Shown here: positions 17,944 to 25,723 of the stretch, piece by piece | Layout: each line of letters opens with the position of its first letter | How positions within the stretch are numbered: position 1 is the first letter of the stretch | From: Pseudomonadota bacterium | GTDB lineage: Bacteria; Desulfobacterota; Desulfarculia; Desulfarculales; Desulfarculaceae | DNA length: 64,000 bases | Assembly (NCBI GenBank): GCA_018896025.1 | Contig: JAHIND010000008.1 | Coordinates: 124,001 to 188,000 of the forward strand | Direction of reading: 5' to 3' | Notes under the pieces: model-generated | The model's input: the letters and a program-made list of their open reading frames with translations, nothing else | What the model was told of the DNA's origin: nothing | Database searches by the model: none | Made by a program: the position numbers and the translations under genes

Positions 17944-18995
17944 ATCCTTCCTCCACAGCCGGGCAAAGAGCGATACTGCTCACCCCAGGGAGAGTCGAGC
18001 ACCTCCCGGAGCAAGGCCCGCCCCTGACGGCGGAACCACACCTGCTCATTGTATTGGGTGCCCACCCAACCCAGCAAGGGGGCTATCTCTGGGCGGTAGA
18101 GAAGCTTGCCCAGGCCGGGGATGGCCCTGAGGCGACGCTCCAGCAGCGACACCAGGTCCTGGCCAAGCTGGGGGGGGATGAAATTAGCGGGATCCACCGG
18201 GTCACCGGCCTGGGTGTAGTCCATGCTGCCCACCCCGGCCGCTTGGCTCAGGGCCACGTGGGGGGCCATGCCCCGGTCCAGGCCCATGAAGTCCAGAGCC
18301 GCCGCGTCCACGGCCACCCGGTCCCGCCCGGCCAGGATGAGCCCGCAGGCACGGGGCAGGCCGGTCTTGGGGCCGCTGGCCTCCATGGCCACAGTGGCGT
18401 CCAGGATGTTGAACACGGTCTGGGGAACTTGGTGGTTGATCTCGGCGATGACCTGGTGCACTTGCTGGTGGAACTGGTAGCGCAGCCGGGGCAACAGGCC
18501 CCAGTGGTTCTTGAGGCAGCAGGAGATGCCCGAGAGCACGTGGGTCTTCATCACCGGCAGGTTGATGATGCTGTCGGCCGAGAACACCGCCTGGGGGAAG
18601 GCCAGCACCGGGCAGGCTTCGTTGCCGGTGGCCACCTCGCGGTAGTCCTGGCGGGCCAGGTTGATGATCTGGACCCCGTGGCGGGCGGCGATGTCCTGGT
18701 AGCCCCAATGACGGCAGGCCCGGCCGAACTGGGGGTAGCCCGCCACGTCGCTGTCGGCCAGGGTGAAGCTGGTGCCCGGATGGCGCTCCTTCATCTGGCC
18801 CAGCACCGCCTCCACCAGCCAGGGGCTGGTGTTGCGTCCGGGCAGCACCTCCTGGCTCATGGCGTTGATCTTGATCAGGCAGCGCTTGCCGATCTCGCTG
18901 GCGGTGAGCCGGGCGAAATCCAGCGCCTGCTCCACGGCCGAGTCCACCCCGGCCTGGGTGGGGGGATCGATGGTGCGGAAATAAACCTCAGGCAT
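17940..18995 (-). CDS. DUF362 domain protein
   Basis: A 351-residue protein matching DUF362 along its length: CLIKINAMSQ near the start, a TLADSDVAGYP segment, and the diagnostic INLPVMKTHVLSGISCCLKNHWGLLP in two blocks around residues 145-168, followed by the VAVDAAALDFMGLD segment. The biochemical function of DUF362 is not settled; members are common in anaerobes and often carry ferredoxin domains, which this one lacks. Its start overlaps the 3' end of the upstream GT-C gene by eight bases, and its stop overlaps the next start. Confidence 0.85.
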   Translation of the reverse strand: MPEVYFRTIDPPTQAGVDSAVEQALDFARLTASEIGKRCLIKINAMSQEVLPGRNTSPWLVEAVLGQMKERHPGTSFTLADSDVAGYPQFGRACRHWGYQDIAARHGVQIINLARQDYREVATGNEACPVLAFPQAVFSADSIINLPVMKTHVLSGISCCLKNHWGLLPRLRYQFHQQVHQVIAEINHQVPQTVFNILDATVAMEASGPKTGLPRACGLILAGRDRVAVDAAALDFMGLDRGMAPHVALSQAAGVGSMDYTQAGDPVDPANFIPPQLGQDLVSLLERRLRAIPGLGKLLYRPEIAPLLGWVGTQYNEQVWFRRQGRALLREVLDSPWGEQYRSLPGCGGRI

Positions 18996-20496
18996 GGGCG
19001 GGCTCCTTGTCCGCGCGCCGCCGGAGCCAGCGCCGCGCCAGACGGTGGGCGCACAGGCCCAGGCACACGGCCAGCACCGGAATCAGGGGAGAGTTGAAGC
19101 GGGCCGCGTTCACGGTTATCAGGCTGTGGAAGCTGAACAGGTAGATCGATGGTAAGACAAAGGCCAGCAAGGGCCAGTCTCGCCTGCGCAAGGAAGACAC
19201 CCCCAGATAGAACAGGCAGGCGAAACCAGGCAGGGCCACCCACCAGGTATCCGCGAACAGGCCCCGCCAGGCCAGGGGGATGGAGGCCAAAAGGTGGCTC
19301 CAGGGGTGAGCCAATATCTTGCGTATGGCCACCTTTTGGCTGTGGGCGTCGCCCACGGTGTAATGGCCCAGCCATTTGGTGTGGCGGGCCCAAGCGTGCT
19401 GCCCCTTCATCTCGTAGGTGTCGCCCCTGGCCTGCACCCTCAGGTGATTGAAGTCATTCATGGTCAGCACCCGGCCCAGAGTGGCCTCGTATAAGTCGAT
19501 TCCCCACAGCTTCTGGTGCTTGGGAGGGTCCCAATTGTCATTGCCCGGAGTGGGGGACTCCTGGGCCAGGGGGTTCAGATAGACCCAGGGGGTGTAGTAG
19601 ATGAAGGCCGCCAAATATTCCTTGGGGGGCATGGCCGCATGGTTGGCCCGGATGTCCAACACCTGGCCGCCCCGGTAGGCCATAATCCAGTGGCCGAAAT
19701 TGTAGTGGTTGCGAGCCATCCAGGCCCCCACCGGAATGGCGAAGGTCAGGGTGAACAGGGCCATGCCCACCAGCAGCCTGCCCCGGGGCAGGCCGCCGCG
19801 CCAGGCCAACAGGGCGAAGTAGATCATCAGCGGCAGCCAGAAATACATCAGCGCCGCCCGGGTGAGGGCGCCCATAGCCAGCAACAACCCGGCCAGGGCA
19901 AAGGCCCACCAGGAGGGGCGGCGCAGGGTCCGGTGCAGGGTCAGGGAGAGGAACAGAATAATCAGGGCCGCGCCCACCTCGCTGTAAAAGCGGTTGATGA
20001 AATAGATCAGGGCCGGGCTGTAGGCGATGAGCCCGAAGCTGAGATAACCCGGCCAGGGCGAGCCGGTGCGCCGCCACACGAACACCCCTACCATGACCGC
20101 CGCTAACAGCAGCCAGCCCAACTGCCATTTCTTGAGGGGCAGCAAATCATCGCGCAAAAAGGCGGGCAGGGAGAGCTCACCGAGCCCCGGCACCACCGCC
20201 ACCCCCAGGGCCAGAAAGGTGGGGTAGCCGGGGGCGCGCCAGGCGTCCGGCCAAGGGTTGGGGCTCAAGGTGCGCTGGGTGCTGATGGTGCCGTGGTGCA
20301 CCAGATTGTGAGCCATGCACAAATAGTGGGTGCCGTCGTGGTCTATGGCGTGGTGGGGGAGGTTGTAGGCGGCGTGCAGCACGAAGCCGCCCAGCAGGGC
20401 CAAAATGATGAGCGAGTGCCCCAGCAGGCGCAGGCGTGCTTTGGTCAAATAGGGAGGGGCCAGCTTGGGCGGCAGGCTCTCGAGAAGTCTAGGCAT
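18988..20496 (-). CDS. GT-C family membrane glycosyltransferase
   Basis: A 502-residue protein from ATG 20496 (an in-frame TTG at 20535 is the alternative; GGAG lies close before the ATG). After the first helix a loop contains AIDHDGTHYLCMAHNL, an Asp/His-rich version of the GT-C catalytic loop with the usual Tyr, then WRAPGYPTFLALG. About ten membrane segments follow. It probably uses a polyprenyl-phosphate sugar at the periplasmic face. It heads the operon with DUF362 and a secreted protein. The C-terminus is short and basic, without the large beta domains of the other GT-C proteins in the window. Confidence 0.82.
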   Translation of the reverse strand: MPRLLESLPPKLAPPYLTKARLRLLGHSLIILALLGGFVLHAAYNLPHHAIDHDGTHYLCMAHNLVHHGTISTQRTLSPNPWPDAWRAPGYPTFLALGVAVVPGLGELSLPAFLRDDLLPLKKWQLGWLLLAAVMVGVFVWRRTGSPWPGYLSFGLIAYSPALIYFINRFYSEVGAALIILFLSLTLHRTLRRPSWWAFALAGLLLAMGALTRAALMYFWLPLMIYFALLAWRGGLPRGRLLVGMALFTLTFAIPVGAWMARNHYNFGHWIMAYRGGQVLDIRANHAAMPPKEYLAAFIYYTPWVYLNPLAQESPTPGNDNWDPPKHQKLWGIDLYEATLGRVLTMNDFNHLRVQARGDTYEMKGQHAWARHTKWLGHYTVGDAHSQKVAIRKILAHPWSHLLASIPLAWRGLFADTWWVALPGFACLFYLGVSSLRRRDWPLLAFVLPSIYLFSFHSLITVNAARFNSPLIPVLAVCLGLCAHRLARRWLRRRADKEPAHA

Positions 20497-20581
20497 CAGG
20501 CTCCAGGCGGGTCGTAGCTTTACTGGCTGGTTCAACTATACGCAACCAGGTGGGAAGCGGCAACCCAACCTGCGGCTCTGA

Positions 20582-20610
20582 TTGCCAAACGGGCCCCGAA
20601 CTGCTAATAA
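20582..20610 (+). promoter_or_regulatory. Possible promoter of the heptose operon
   Basis: TTGCCA (20582-20587), a 17-base spacer and TAATAA (20605-20610) preceded by TGC, an extended -10 element. The -35 matches consensus at five positions, the -10 only weakly. It lies 65 bases before the hddA start. The same TTGCCA hexamer occurs as the -35 of several other promoters in this window. Confidence 0.35.
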
Positions 20611-20675
20611 GTGGGGACTGAATCGCGGCCGGGTTTCAGCTCCCGGAACCGCCTAACCTTTGCCGGGAAAACCGC

Positions 20676-21665
20676 ATGATTATCTCCAAGGCTCCGGTGC
20701 GCATATCTCTGGGAGGCGGAGGCACCGACCTGGCTTCCTACTACTCCAAGTTCGGCGGATTCCTCATCGCCGGCGGTATAGACAAGTACATCTTCATCTG
20801 CATCAACCAACGCTTCGAGCGCTCCATAAAGCTCTCCTATTCCAAGACCGAGGTGGTCGAGAGCGTGGACCAGGTGCAGCACAAGATATTCCGCGAGGCC
20901 CTGCGTCTGGCCGGGGTGGAGAACCAGGTGGAGCTGTCCTCCATCGCCGACGTTCCGGCCAACTGCGGCCTGGGCTCCTCCTCCAGCTTCACCGTGGCCC
21001 TACTCACCGCCCTGCGCTCCTACACCAGGGACTTTGCCTCGTTGCGCGATCTGGCCGAGGAGGCCTGCCAGATCGAGATCGACATTCTGGGCGCGCCCAT
21101 CGGCAAGCAGGACCAGTACATGGCCGCCTATGGCGGGGTGACCGCCTTGACCTTCGAGACCGACGGCACGGTCCACGTGGAGCCGCTACGCATGCGGGGC
21201 GGCAAGCTGGTGGAGTTGGAGTACAACATTGGCTTGTTCTATACCGGCATCGAGCGCAGCGCCTCGGACATCCTGGCCGCCCAGGACAAAAAGACCAAGG
21301 ATGACGACCAGGCCATCATCGAGCGCCTGCACGGCATAAAGCAGATCGGCCTGGAGACACGCCGTTTGTTCGAAAAAGGCGACATCGACTCCTTCGGCGA
21401 GCTGTTGCACCAGCACTGGAAGACCAAGAAAAAGCTCAGCTCGGCCATCAGCAACCCCTTTATCGACGAGGCCTACGAAGAGGCCCTCAAGGCCGGGGCC
21501 CTGGGCGGCAAAATAATGGGCGCGGGCGGCGGCGGCTTCTTTATGTTCTACTGCCCCGGCACCAAGGCCAAGGTTATCCAGCGCCTGACGGCCATGGGCC
21601 TACGCTACTTCCCCTTCCGTTTCGACTTCGAGGGGGCCAAGATCGTGGCCAACCTGCGCAAGTAA
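20676..21665 (+). CDS. hddA: D-glycero-D-manno-heptose 7-phosphate kinase (GHMP kinase)
   Basis: A 329-residue GHMP-family kinase. The N-terminus APVRISLGGGGTDLASYY is typical of HddA-type sugar kinases, the phosphate-binding loop is GLGSSSSFTVALL near residue 107, and the C-terminal motif is GGKIMGAGGGGFFMFYC. HddA phosphorylates C1 of D-glycero-D-manno-heptose 7-phosphate in the pathway to GDP-heptose. The next gene starts 11 bases after the stop. The related fucokinase/L-glycero kinases are possible alternatives, but the following gmhA and gmhB genes settle the heptose call. Confidence 0.92.
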   Translation: MIISKAPVRISLGGGGTDLASYYSKFGGFLIAGGIDKYIFICINQRFERSIKLSYSKTEVVESVDQVQHKIFREALRLAGVENQVELSSIADVPANCGLGSSSSFTVALLTALRSYTRDFASLRDLAEEACQIEIDILGAPIGKQDQYMAAYGGVTALTFETDGTVHVEPLRMRGGKLVELEYNIGLFYTGIERSASDILAAQDKKTKDDDQAIIERLHGIKQIGLETRRLFEKGDIDSFGELLHQHWKTKKKLSSAISNPFIDEAYEEALKAGALGGKIMGAGGGGFFMFYCPGTKAKVIQRLTAMGLRYFPFRFDFEGAKIVANLRK

Positions 21666-21676
21666 GGAGCTAGCCC

Positions 21677-22276
21677 GTGAGCGAATACGTCAAGCAATAC
21701 CTGGAAGAGGCCGGCCGCATCACCGCTTCCCTGGACCCCAAGGCCATCGAAAACATGGTGCGCACCATCAGGCGGATCAGGGAAGACCACGGCCGGTTGT
21801 TCTTCGTGGGCGTGGGCGGCGGCGCGGGCAACGCCAACCACGCGGTCAACGACTTCCGCAAGATCGCGGGTATTGAGTGCTACACCCCCACCGACAACGT
21901 GAGCGAGCTGACCGCCCTGATCAACGACGAGGGCTGGGAGGGGGTGTTCTCCCGCTGGCTGAGGACCAGCCGCCTGGGCCCCAAGGATGGCGTGTTCGTG
22001 TTCAGCGTGGGCGGCGGCAACGTTGAAAAGCAGATCAGCGTGAACATCGTGGAGGCGCTCAAGCTGGCCCAGGAAGTCGGCGCCAAGATATTGGGCGTGG
22101 TGGGCCGCGATGGCGGCTACACCGCCCAGGTGGGCGACGCGGTGATCGTCATCCCCACGGTGAACGAGGCCACCATCACCCCTCACACCGAGGCCTTCCA
22201 GGCGGTGGTGTGGCACATGGTGGTGTCGCACCCGGACATCCTGCAGAACGAGATGAAGTGGGAGTCGGTGAAATAA
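21677..22276 (+). CDS. gmhA: Sedoheptulose 7-phosphate isomerase (SIS domain)
   Basis: A 199-residue single SIS-domain protein. It starts at GTG 21677 with AAGGAG seven bases upstream. The phosphosugar-binding region shows FFVGVGGGAGNANHAVNDFRK near residues 40-60 and VFVFSVGGGN near residue 110. GmhA converts sedoheptulose 7-phosphate to D-glycero-D-manno-heptose 7-phosphate. The sequence departs from E. coli GmhA, which has a GNGGS core, so its exact kinetics are uncertain; position between hddA and gmhB supports the role. Its end overlaps the gmhB start. Confidence 0.88.
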   Translation: MSEYVKQYLEEAGRITASLDPKAIENMVRTIRRIREDHGRLFFVGVGGGAGNANHAVNDFRKIAGIECYTPTDNVSELTALINDEGWEGVFSRWLRTSRLGPKDGVFVFSVGGGNVEKQISVNIVEALKLAQEVGAKILGVVGRDGGYTAQVGDAVIVIPTVNEATITPHTEAFQAVVWHMVVSHPDILQNEMKWESVK

Positions 22277-22794
22277 AGCGGGCGGTTTTCCTGGACCGCG
22301 ACGGGGTGCTCAACCCGGTGGTGATGCGCGACGGCTCGCCCGCGTCGCCCCGCGGCCTGGGCGAATTCAGCCTTACCCCCGGCGCGGGGGAGCAGGTGGC
22401 CCGGCTCAGGGAGGCGGGGTACCTGGTCATCGTAGTGACCAATCAGCCCGACGTGGCTCGGGGGTTGTTGCCTGAAGAAGATCTGGCAGCCATGCACCGG
22501 GTTTTGGACCAAGCGGTGGAGCCGGACGAGATTCGCTTCTGCCCCCACGACGATCATCATGAGTGCGCCTGCCGCAAGCCCAAGCCGGGCATGCTGACCC
22601 AGGCGGCCGCCGAACACGGCCTGGATTTGGCGGCCTCTTGGCTGGTGGGTGACGGATATAAAGACATGCAGGCCGCCCGCGCCGCCGGGGTGCGGGCCGT
22701 GCTGATAAGCGCCGATTACAACGCCCAGGTCGAGGCCCCCCAACGGGTGGCCGATTTGGCCCAGGCAGTGGATTTAATTTTGGAGCAAGGATAG
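22258..22794 (+). CDS. gmhB: D-glycero-D-manno-heptose 1,7-bisphosphate phosphatase (HAD-IIIA)
   Basis: A 178-residue HAD-IIIA phosphatase. The nucleophile motif is FLDRDGVLN close to the N-terminus, followed by VVTNQPDVARG (motif II), the Cys/His zinc-loop region CPHDDHHECACRKPKPGM, and WLVGDGYKDMQAA (motif III). It removes the C7 phosphate of heptose 1,7-bisphosphate. I start it at GTG 22258, nine residues before the LDRDG motif; this lies inside gmhA and gives a 19-base overlap. The open frame goes back to 22210 but adds only sequence that is coding in the gmhA frame. Confidence 0.9.
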   Translation: MGVGEIKRAVFLDRDGVLNPVVMRDGSPASPRGLGEFSLTPGAGEQVARLREAGYLVIVVTNQPDVARGLLPEEDLAAMHRVLDQAVEPDEIRFCPHDDHHECACRKPKPGMLTQAAAEHGLDLAASWLVGDGYKDMQAARAAGVRAVLISADYNAQVEAPQRVADLAQAVDLILEQG

Positions 22795-22797
22795 GCC

Positions 22798-23481
22798 ATG
22801 GCCATTTTCCTGGACAGCGGCAAGATAGAGCAGGTGGAGAAGTTTTTGCGTTGGGGTGTGATCCGAGGGGTCACCACCAACCCCACCATCCTGCTCAAGG
22901 ACGGGGTGACCGGCGGTGCGGCGGGCATGAAAAAACGGGCCCAGGAAATCGCGGCCATGATCGCGCCCCTGCCGCTGTCGCTGGAAGTGACCAGCAACGA
23001 CCCGCAGCAGATGATCGACCAGGGCAGGGAGTTCGCGGCCCTGGCCGAGAACATCAACGTGAAGATCACCATCCACGGGCCCGAGGGCGAGACCGACAAC
23101 ATCGAGGTGATCCACGCCCTGGAGACCAAGTACGACGTGCGGGTCAACGCCACGGCCATGATGAGCGGCCAGCAGTGCCTCTTGGCCGCCCTGGCCGGGG
23201 CCACCTATGTCTCCTTGTTTGGCGGCCGGGTGAACAACATGGGCTACGACGCGGTGGACGAGATCACCCGCCTGCGTGAGCTGCTGGAGTTGCAGGGCCT
23301 GGACAGCCAGATCATCATCGGCTCGGTGCGCGAGATCAACAACGTCATCACCTGGCTGCACGCCGGGGCGCACATCGTCACCGTGACCCCGGACATCTTG
23401 GGCGGCATGTTGGTGCATCCTTACAGCAAGGAAACCGTCAAGATGTTCCTCGACGACGCCAAAAAGTGCGAGATGTGCTGA
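22798..23481 (+). CDS. Transaldolase / fructose-6-phosphate aldolase family protein
   Basis: A 227-residue TIM-barrel protein of the short TalC/FSA type. GVTTNPTILLKDG near residue 25 and NATAMMSGQQCLLAALAGA near residue 115 are family hallmarks, and the Schiff-base lysine is in INVKITI. The usual SPFVGR segment is changed to SLFGGRVNN, so the substrate may differ. A transaldolase makes or consumes sedoheptulose 7-phosphate, exactly the GmhA substrate, and the gene sits three bases after gmhB with AAGGA before its ATG. A role in feeding the heptose pathway is inferred from this. A hairpin repeat and a terminator follow. Confidence 0.87.
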   Translation: MAIFLDSGKIEQVEKFLRWGVIRGVTTNPTILLKDGVTGGAAGMKKRAQEIAAMIAPLPLSLEVTSNDPQQMIDQGREFAALAENINVKITIHGPEGETDNIEVIHALETKYDVRVNATAMMSGQQCLLAALAGATYVSLFGGRVNNMGYDAVDEITRLRELLELQGLDSQIIIGSVREINNVITWLHAGAHIVTVTPDILGGMLVHPYSKETVKMFLDDAKKCEMC

Positions 23482-23483
23482 CC

Positions 23484-23603
23484 TGACGCCCCCAGGACGC
23501 CGCTGGCTGTGTTGCCGGCGGCGCTCCCGCCTCAGCGTAGGTTCACTACGCTATCGGCAGTCGCTGGCCGGACGCCTTGCCGTCGACGCCCTGGAAACGT
23601 CAG
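23484..23603 (+). repeat. Intergenic hairpin repeat, copy 2 (after the transaldolase gene)
   Basis: A 120-base imperfect palindrome starting two bases after the stop codon. The base is paired as TGACG (23484-23488) with CGTCA (23599-23603) and CCAGG (23492-23496) with CCTGG (23591-23595). The arms carry GTGTTGCCGGCGGCGCTC and CTGGCCGGACGCCTTGCC, and the tip is a perfect AGCGTAG/CTACGCT stem. It has the same order of boxes as copies 1 and 3 but a different basal sequence. Confidence 0.75.
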
Positions 23604-23639
23604 TGGCCGTCTTGGTGGGGCGTTTGAAAAAAAAGAAGA

Positions 23640-23671
23640 ACCCGGTCCTCCGTGCGGAGGGCCGGGTTTTA
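23640..23671 (+). terminator. Rho-independent terminator of the heptose operon
   Basis: AACCCGGTCCTCC, loop GTGC, and GGAGGGCCGGGTT form a near-perfect GC-rich stem, followed by TTTTAGTTTGG on the plus strand. An A-rich run precedes it, so it could also work in the reverse direction. It closes the hddA-gmhA-gmhB-transaldolase operon and marks the left edge of the A+T-rich island. Confidence 0.85.
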
Positions 23672-23907
23672 GTTTGGTGTCGGTTTAAGTTGTTTAGCTT
23701 CAATTTATAAATGTTGTAATCGCTTGACTACAATAGCGGGAAAATAATATCATCCCAGACCATAACTGGGGTAGCGTGGGCTACAAAAAATTCCAATAAC
23801 TAGCAAAACATTTTGTTACAAAATCTATTTAAATATACCTATCGTCCTCAGTGAAGGAATATCTGAAACAATGAAAAGGTAATTCAGTAGTTTGAGGATG
23901 TGGAGAT
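23672..23907. other. A+T-rich noncoding leader of the island
   Basis: About 236 bases without a usable reading frame; base composition drops sharply after the terminator. A weak promoter-like pair, TTGACT (23724-23729) and TAATAT (23745-23750), has only a 15-base spacer. I found no direct repeat, integrase or tRNA end that would mark an attachment site. It probably holds the promoter of the island genes. Confidence 0.4.
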
Positions 23908-23985
23908 GTGGTATGGCCGCGATGGGGGAGGGGATTGAAAAAAGCGCACAGACAAACTCAAAAATCACATACGTATGGTACTGTT

Positions 23986-24867
23986 GTGATTATTAGACGC
24001 ACTTTTATTTCATATTTATTATTTCTGATAGCTATCGTGGTCACTCCAGGCTGCACAGGTGATATTTCAGGGTCAATGTTGATGTACGATATGTGGCTTC
24101 CCTTCCCGATATCAGATACCCCAGTGAAGTCTGTGCAAACCTATAACCGTAATCATGGGACAGATTTATATTCCGTCCAACATGATATGCAACATGAGAT
24201 CGATTATTTGACAAAACGCGTAGACGATAAAAATAAATTAGCAGCGAAGCTTAACTTCAGAACTGCAGATAATAAAAGAGTAAAAGTGCCGTATATGCAC
24301 GATCATTTCACCAAGTCTAAGAAAGTTGGTAGTAATGATTATGTGCTAATGTGCGGTGGATTAACTGCTATTAGTAGACAAAAAGGCGAAGAATTATGCT
24401 GGGCCGCATGTATTCAATATTTAATATATGATAAATATGGTAGGCATGTAGATCAAATAGATCTGGCCAGTCAAATTAATAGGAATAAGCAACCCTTGGA
24501 TAGCGCTGCATCAGTCAAAGATATGATGGATGCACTTGGGTTTGGTGGGACGAGGGTTAGTACAAACGGCTCTTGGCATATAATTGAAACTTTAGGTCGC
24601 GGACATCCCGTGGTTTTAGGGCTGATGCCTAAAGGCACATATTCTGTTGGGCATGCAGTTGTAGTAATAGGGGCGCGATACTCTTTTATAAGTTCCAGAG
24701 TTAACTACTTTTCATACTATCGTAATAGGATTAAATTTAGCCAACTCGCTGTTCTTGATCCTACTGAAGGAGGTAGTCGGCCGGAATGGGTTAATGTTTC
24801 ATCAATCGAAGATAAAATCAGTTTTGTTTTGTCTTTTGATTTTGTGCCTAGAGCAACGACTTATTGA
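23986..24867 (+). CDS. Papain-like cysteine peptidase lipoprotein
   Basis: About 293 residues if started at GTG 23986, which gives a textbook lipoprotein signal: MIIRR, a hydrophobic stretch and the lipobox VTPGC. The frame is open back to GTG 23908, so the start is uncertain. The catalytic pattern of C39-like/papain-like peptidases is visible: GEELCWAACIQYL (nucleophilic Cys and helix), later VGHAVVVIGARY (His), then VLDPTEGG (third polar residue). It should act at the cell surface or in the periplasm. Codon use and base composition are unlike the flanking genes, indicating transfer. Toxin, processing peptidase or defence roles are all possible; none is shown. Confidence 0.75.
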   Translation: MIIRRTFISYLLFLIAIVVTPGCTGDISGSMLMYDMWLPFPISDTPVKSVQTYNRNHGTDLYSVQHDMQHEIDYLTKRVDDKNKLAAKLNFRTADNKRVKVPYMHDHFTKSKKVGSNDYVLMCGGLTAISRQKGEELCWAACIQYLIYDKYGRHVDQIDLASQINRNKQPLDSAASVKDMMDALGFGGTRVSTNGSWHIIETLGRGHPVVLGLMPKGTYSVGHAVVVIGARYSFISSRVNYFSYYRNRIKFSQLAVLDPTEGGSRPEWVNVSSIEDKISFVLSFDFVPRATTY

Positions 24868-24891
24868 ACAGGTTAGCCTGAGTCGGGGTAT

Positions 24892-25470
24892 ATGACGGTC
24901 ATGACGACAAATAAAAACAATAGCAATAGTCGCAACCCACTATGGTCCGGTAACTTTTGGGGGCACTTAGTAAGTGTTGTTGTTATTGCAGCATGTACTT
25001 TTGTATTGCCTTTGTTGATATTTAATGGGCAAATGAGGCTTGAAGATATCAAGGTTAAGCAAGAAACGATTAAGTCTTTTTCAAAAAATATAACCGAGGC
25101 AATTTATTTTCAGAGAATGACTCAACGAAAAGATTGTGAATTGCGAGATAAGTCGCTGTATGACCAACACGATGAAATTGAACTTGGCAGAAATGAATAT
25201 TACAAAAGATTAATTGGTGTCCCTGAAACCTACGAGGCTGCATGTGAGTTGGTCAAGGTGAATTACGGAGATAGTATCGCGCCTTACGTTGATAAATTAA
25301 AAAATTTACTGGAAGCATACATGGACGTAAGTTGCTACAAGTTATCTGATAATGAGAAGTGCGTCCGCGATCCTCGGTCAAAAAAATTAGAAGAGGATTT
25401 GTTGGCCACGTATGATATTGTAATTTCGAAAATGTCGTGGCAATTACGACAACAAAAGGGGGATAAATGA
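24892..25470 (+). CDS. Single-TM protein of unknown function in the A+T-rich island
   Basis: A 192-residue protein. A short polar, Asn/Ser-rich N-terminus precedes one transmembrane helix (about residues 27-46, VSVVVIAACTFVLPLLIF). The remaining 145 residues are charged and helical and include four cysteines (DCELRDKS, YEAACELV, DVSCYKLS and EKCVRD), suggesting disulfides on the outer face. I recognise no family. It lies 24 bases after the peptidase gene and overlaps the following small gene by four bases, so the three are likely one operon. A second in-frame ATG three codons later is an alternative start. Confidence 0.65.
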   Translation: MTVMTTNKNNSNSRNPLWSGNFWGHLVSVVVIAACTFVLPLLIFNGQMRLEDIKVKQETIKSFSKNITEAIYFQRMTQRKDCELRDKSLYDQHDEIELGRNEYYKRLIGVPETYEAACELVKVNYGDSIAPYVDKLKNLLEAYMDVSCYKLSDNEKCVRDPRSKKLEEDLLATYDIVISKMSWQLRQQKGDK

Positions 25471-25610
25471 AGTTTAGTATGTCGCGTATAGTCGCTTTTA
25501 TTGTTTATGGAATGGCCTTGTTTAGTATTTTAGTTTCAATGCCATCCTGTGGCACTTACGGCAAAAAGATAGTAGAACCTCCCGCTACCTATCCGTCACA
25601 AAATAAGTAA
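25467..25610 (+). CDS. Small 47-residue candidate lipoprotein
   Basis: An ATG at 25467 overlaps the stop of the preceding gene as ATGA and is preceded by AAGGGGGATAA, a strong ribosome binding site. The 47-residue product begins MKFSMSRIVAFIVYGMALF, continues with a hydrophobic stretch and reaches SMPSC, a weak lipobox, then a short hydrophilic tail ending PSQNK before TAA. The layout is that of a small lipoprotein such as a lysis- or entericidin-like peptide, or an immunity-type partner, but no family is recognisable. Translational coupling and the signal sequence argue that it is real. Confidence 0.6.
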   Translation: MKFSMSRIVAFIVYGMALFSILVSMPSCGTYGKKIVEPPATYPSQNK

Positions 25611-25723
25611 CGTATTGTTGCTGCGGCGATTTCGGTTGTGGCGGCGGTTAAAATAAGTGCAAGTGAGGTAAGGTAATTCGCTAGTCGGTTCTATGCGCTT
25701 CCATAGTTTAATTTATTGATTAA

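Noticed and set aside
23724..23750. TTGACT/TAATAT as a promoter for the island
   Set aside because: The spacer is only 15 bases; kept as a note but not called as a promoter.
23672..25723. Insertion sequence or prophage remnant explaining the A+T-rich island
   Set aside because: No transposase, integrase, terminal inverted repeats, target duplication or tRNA end is visible.
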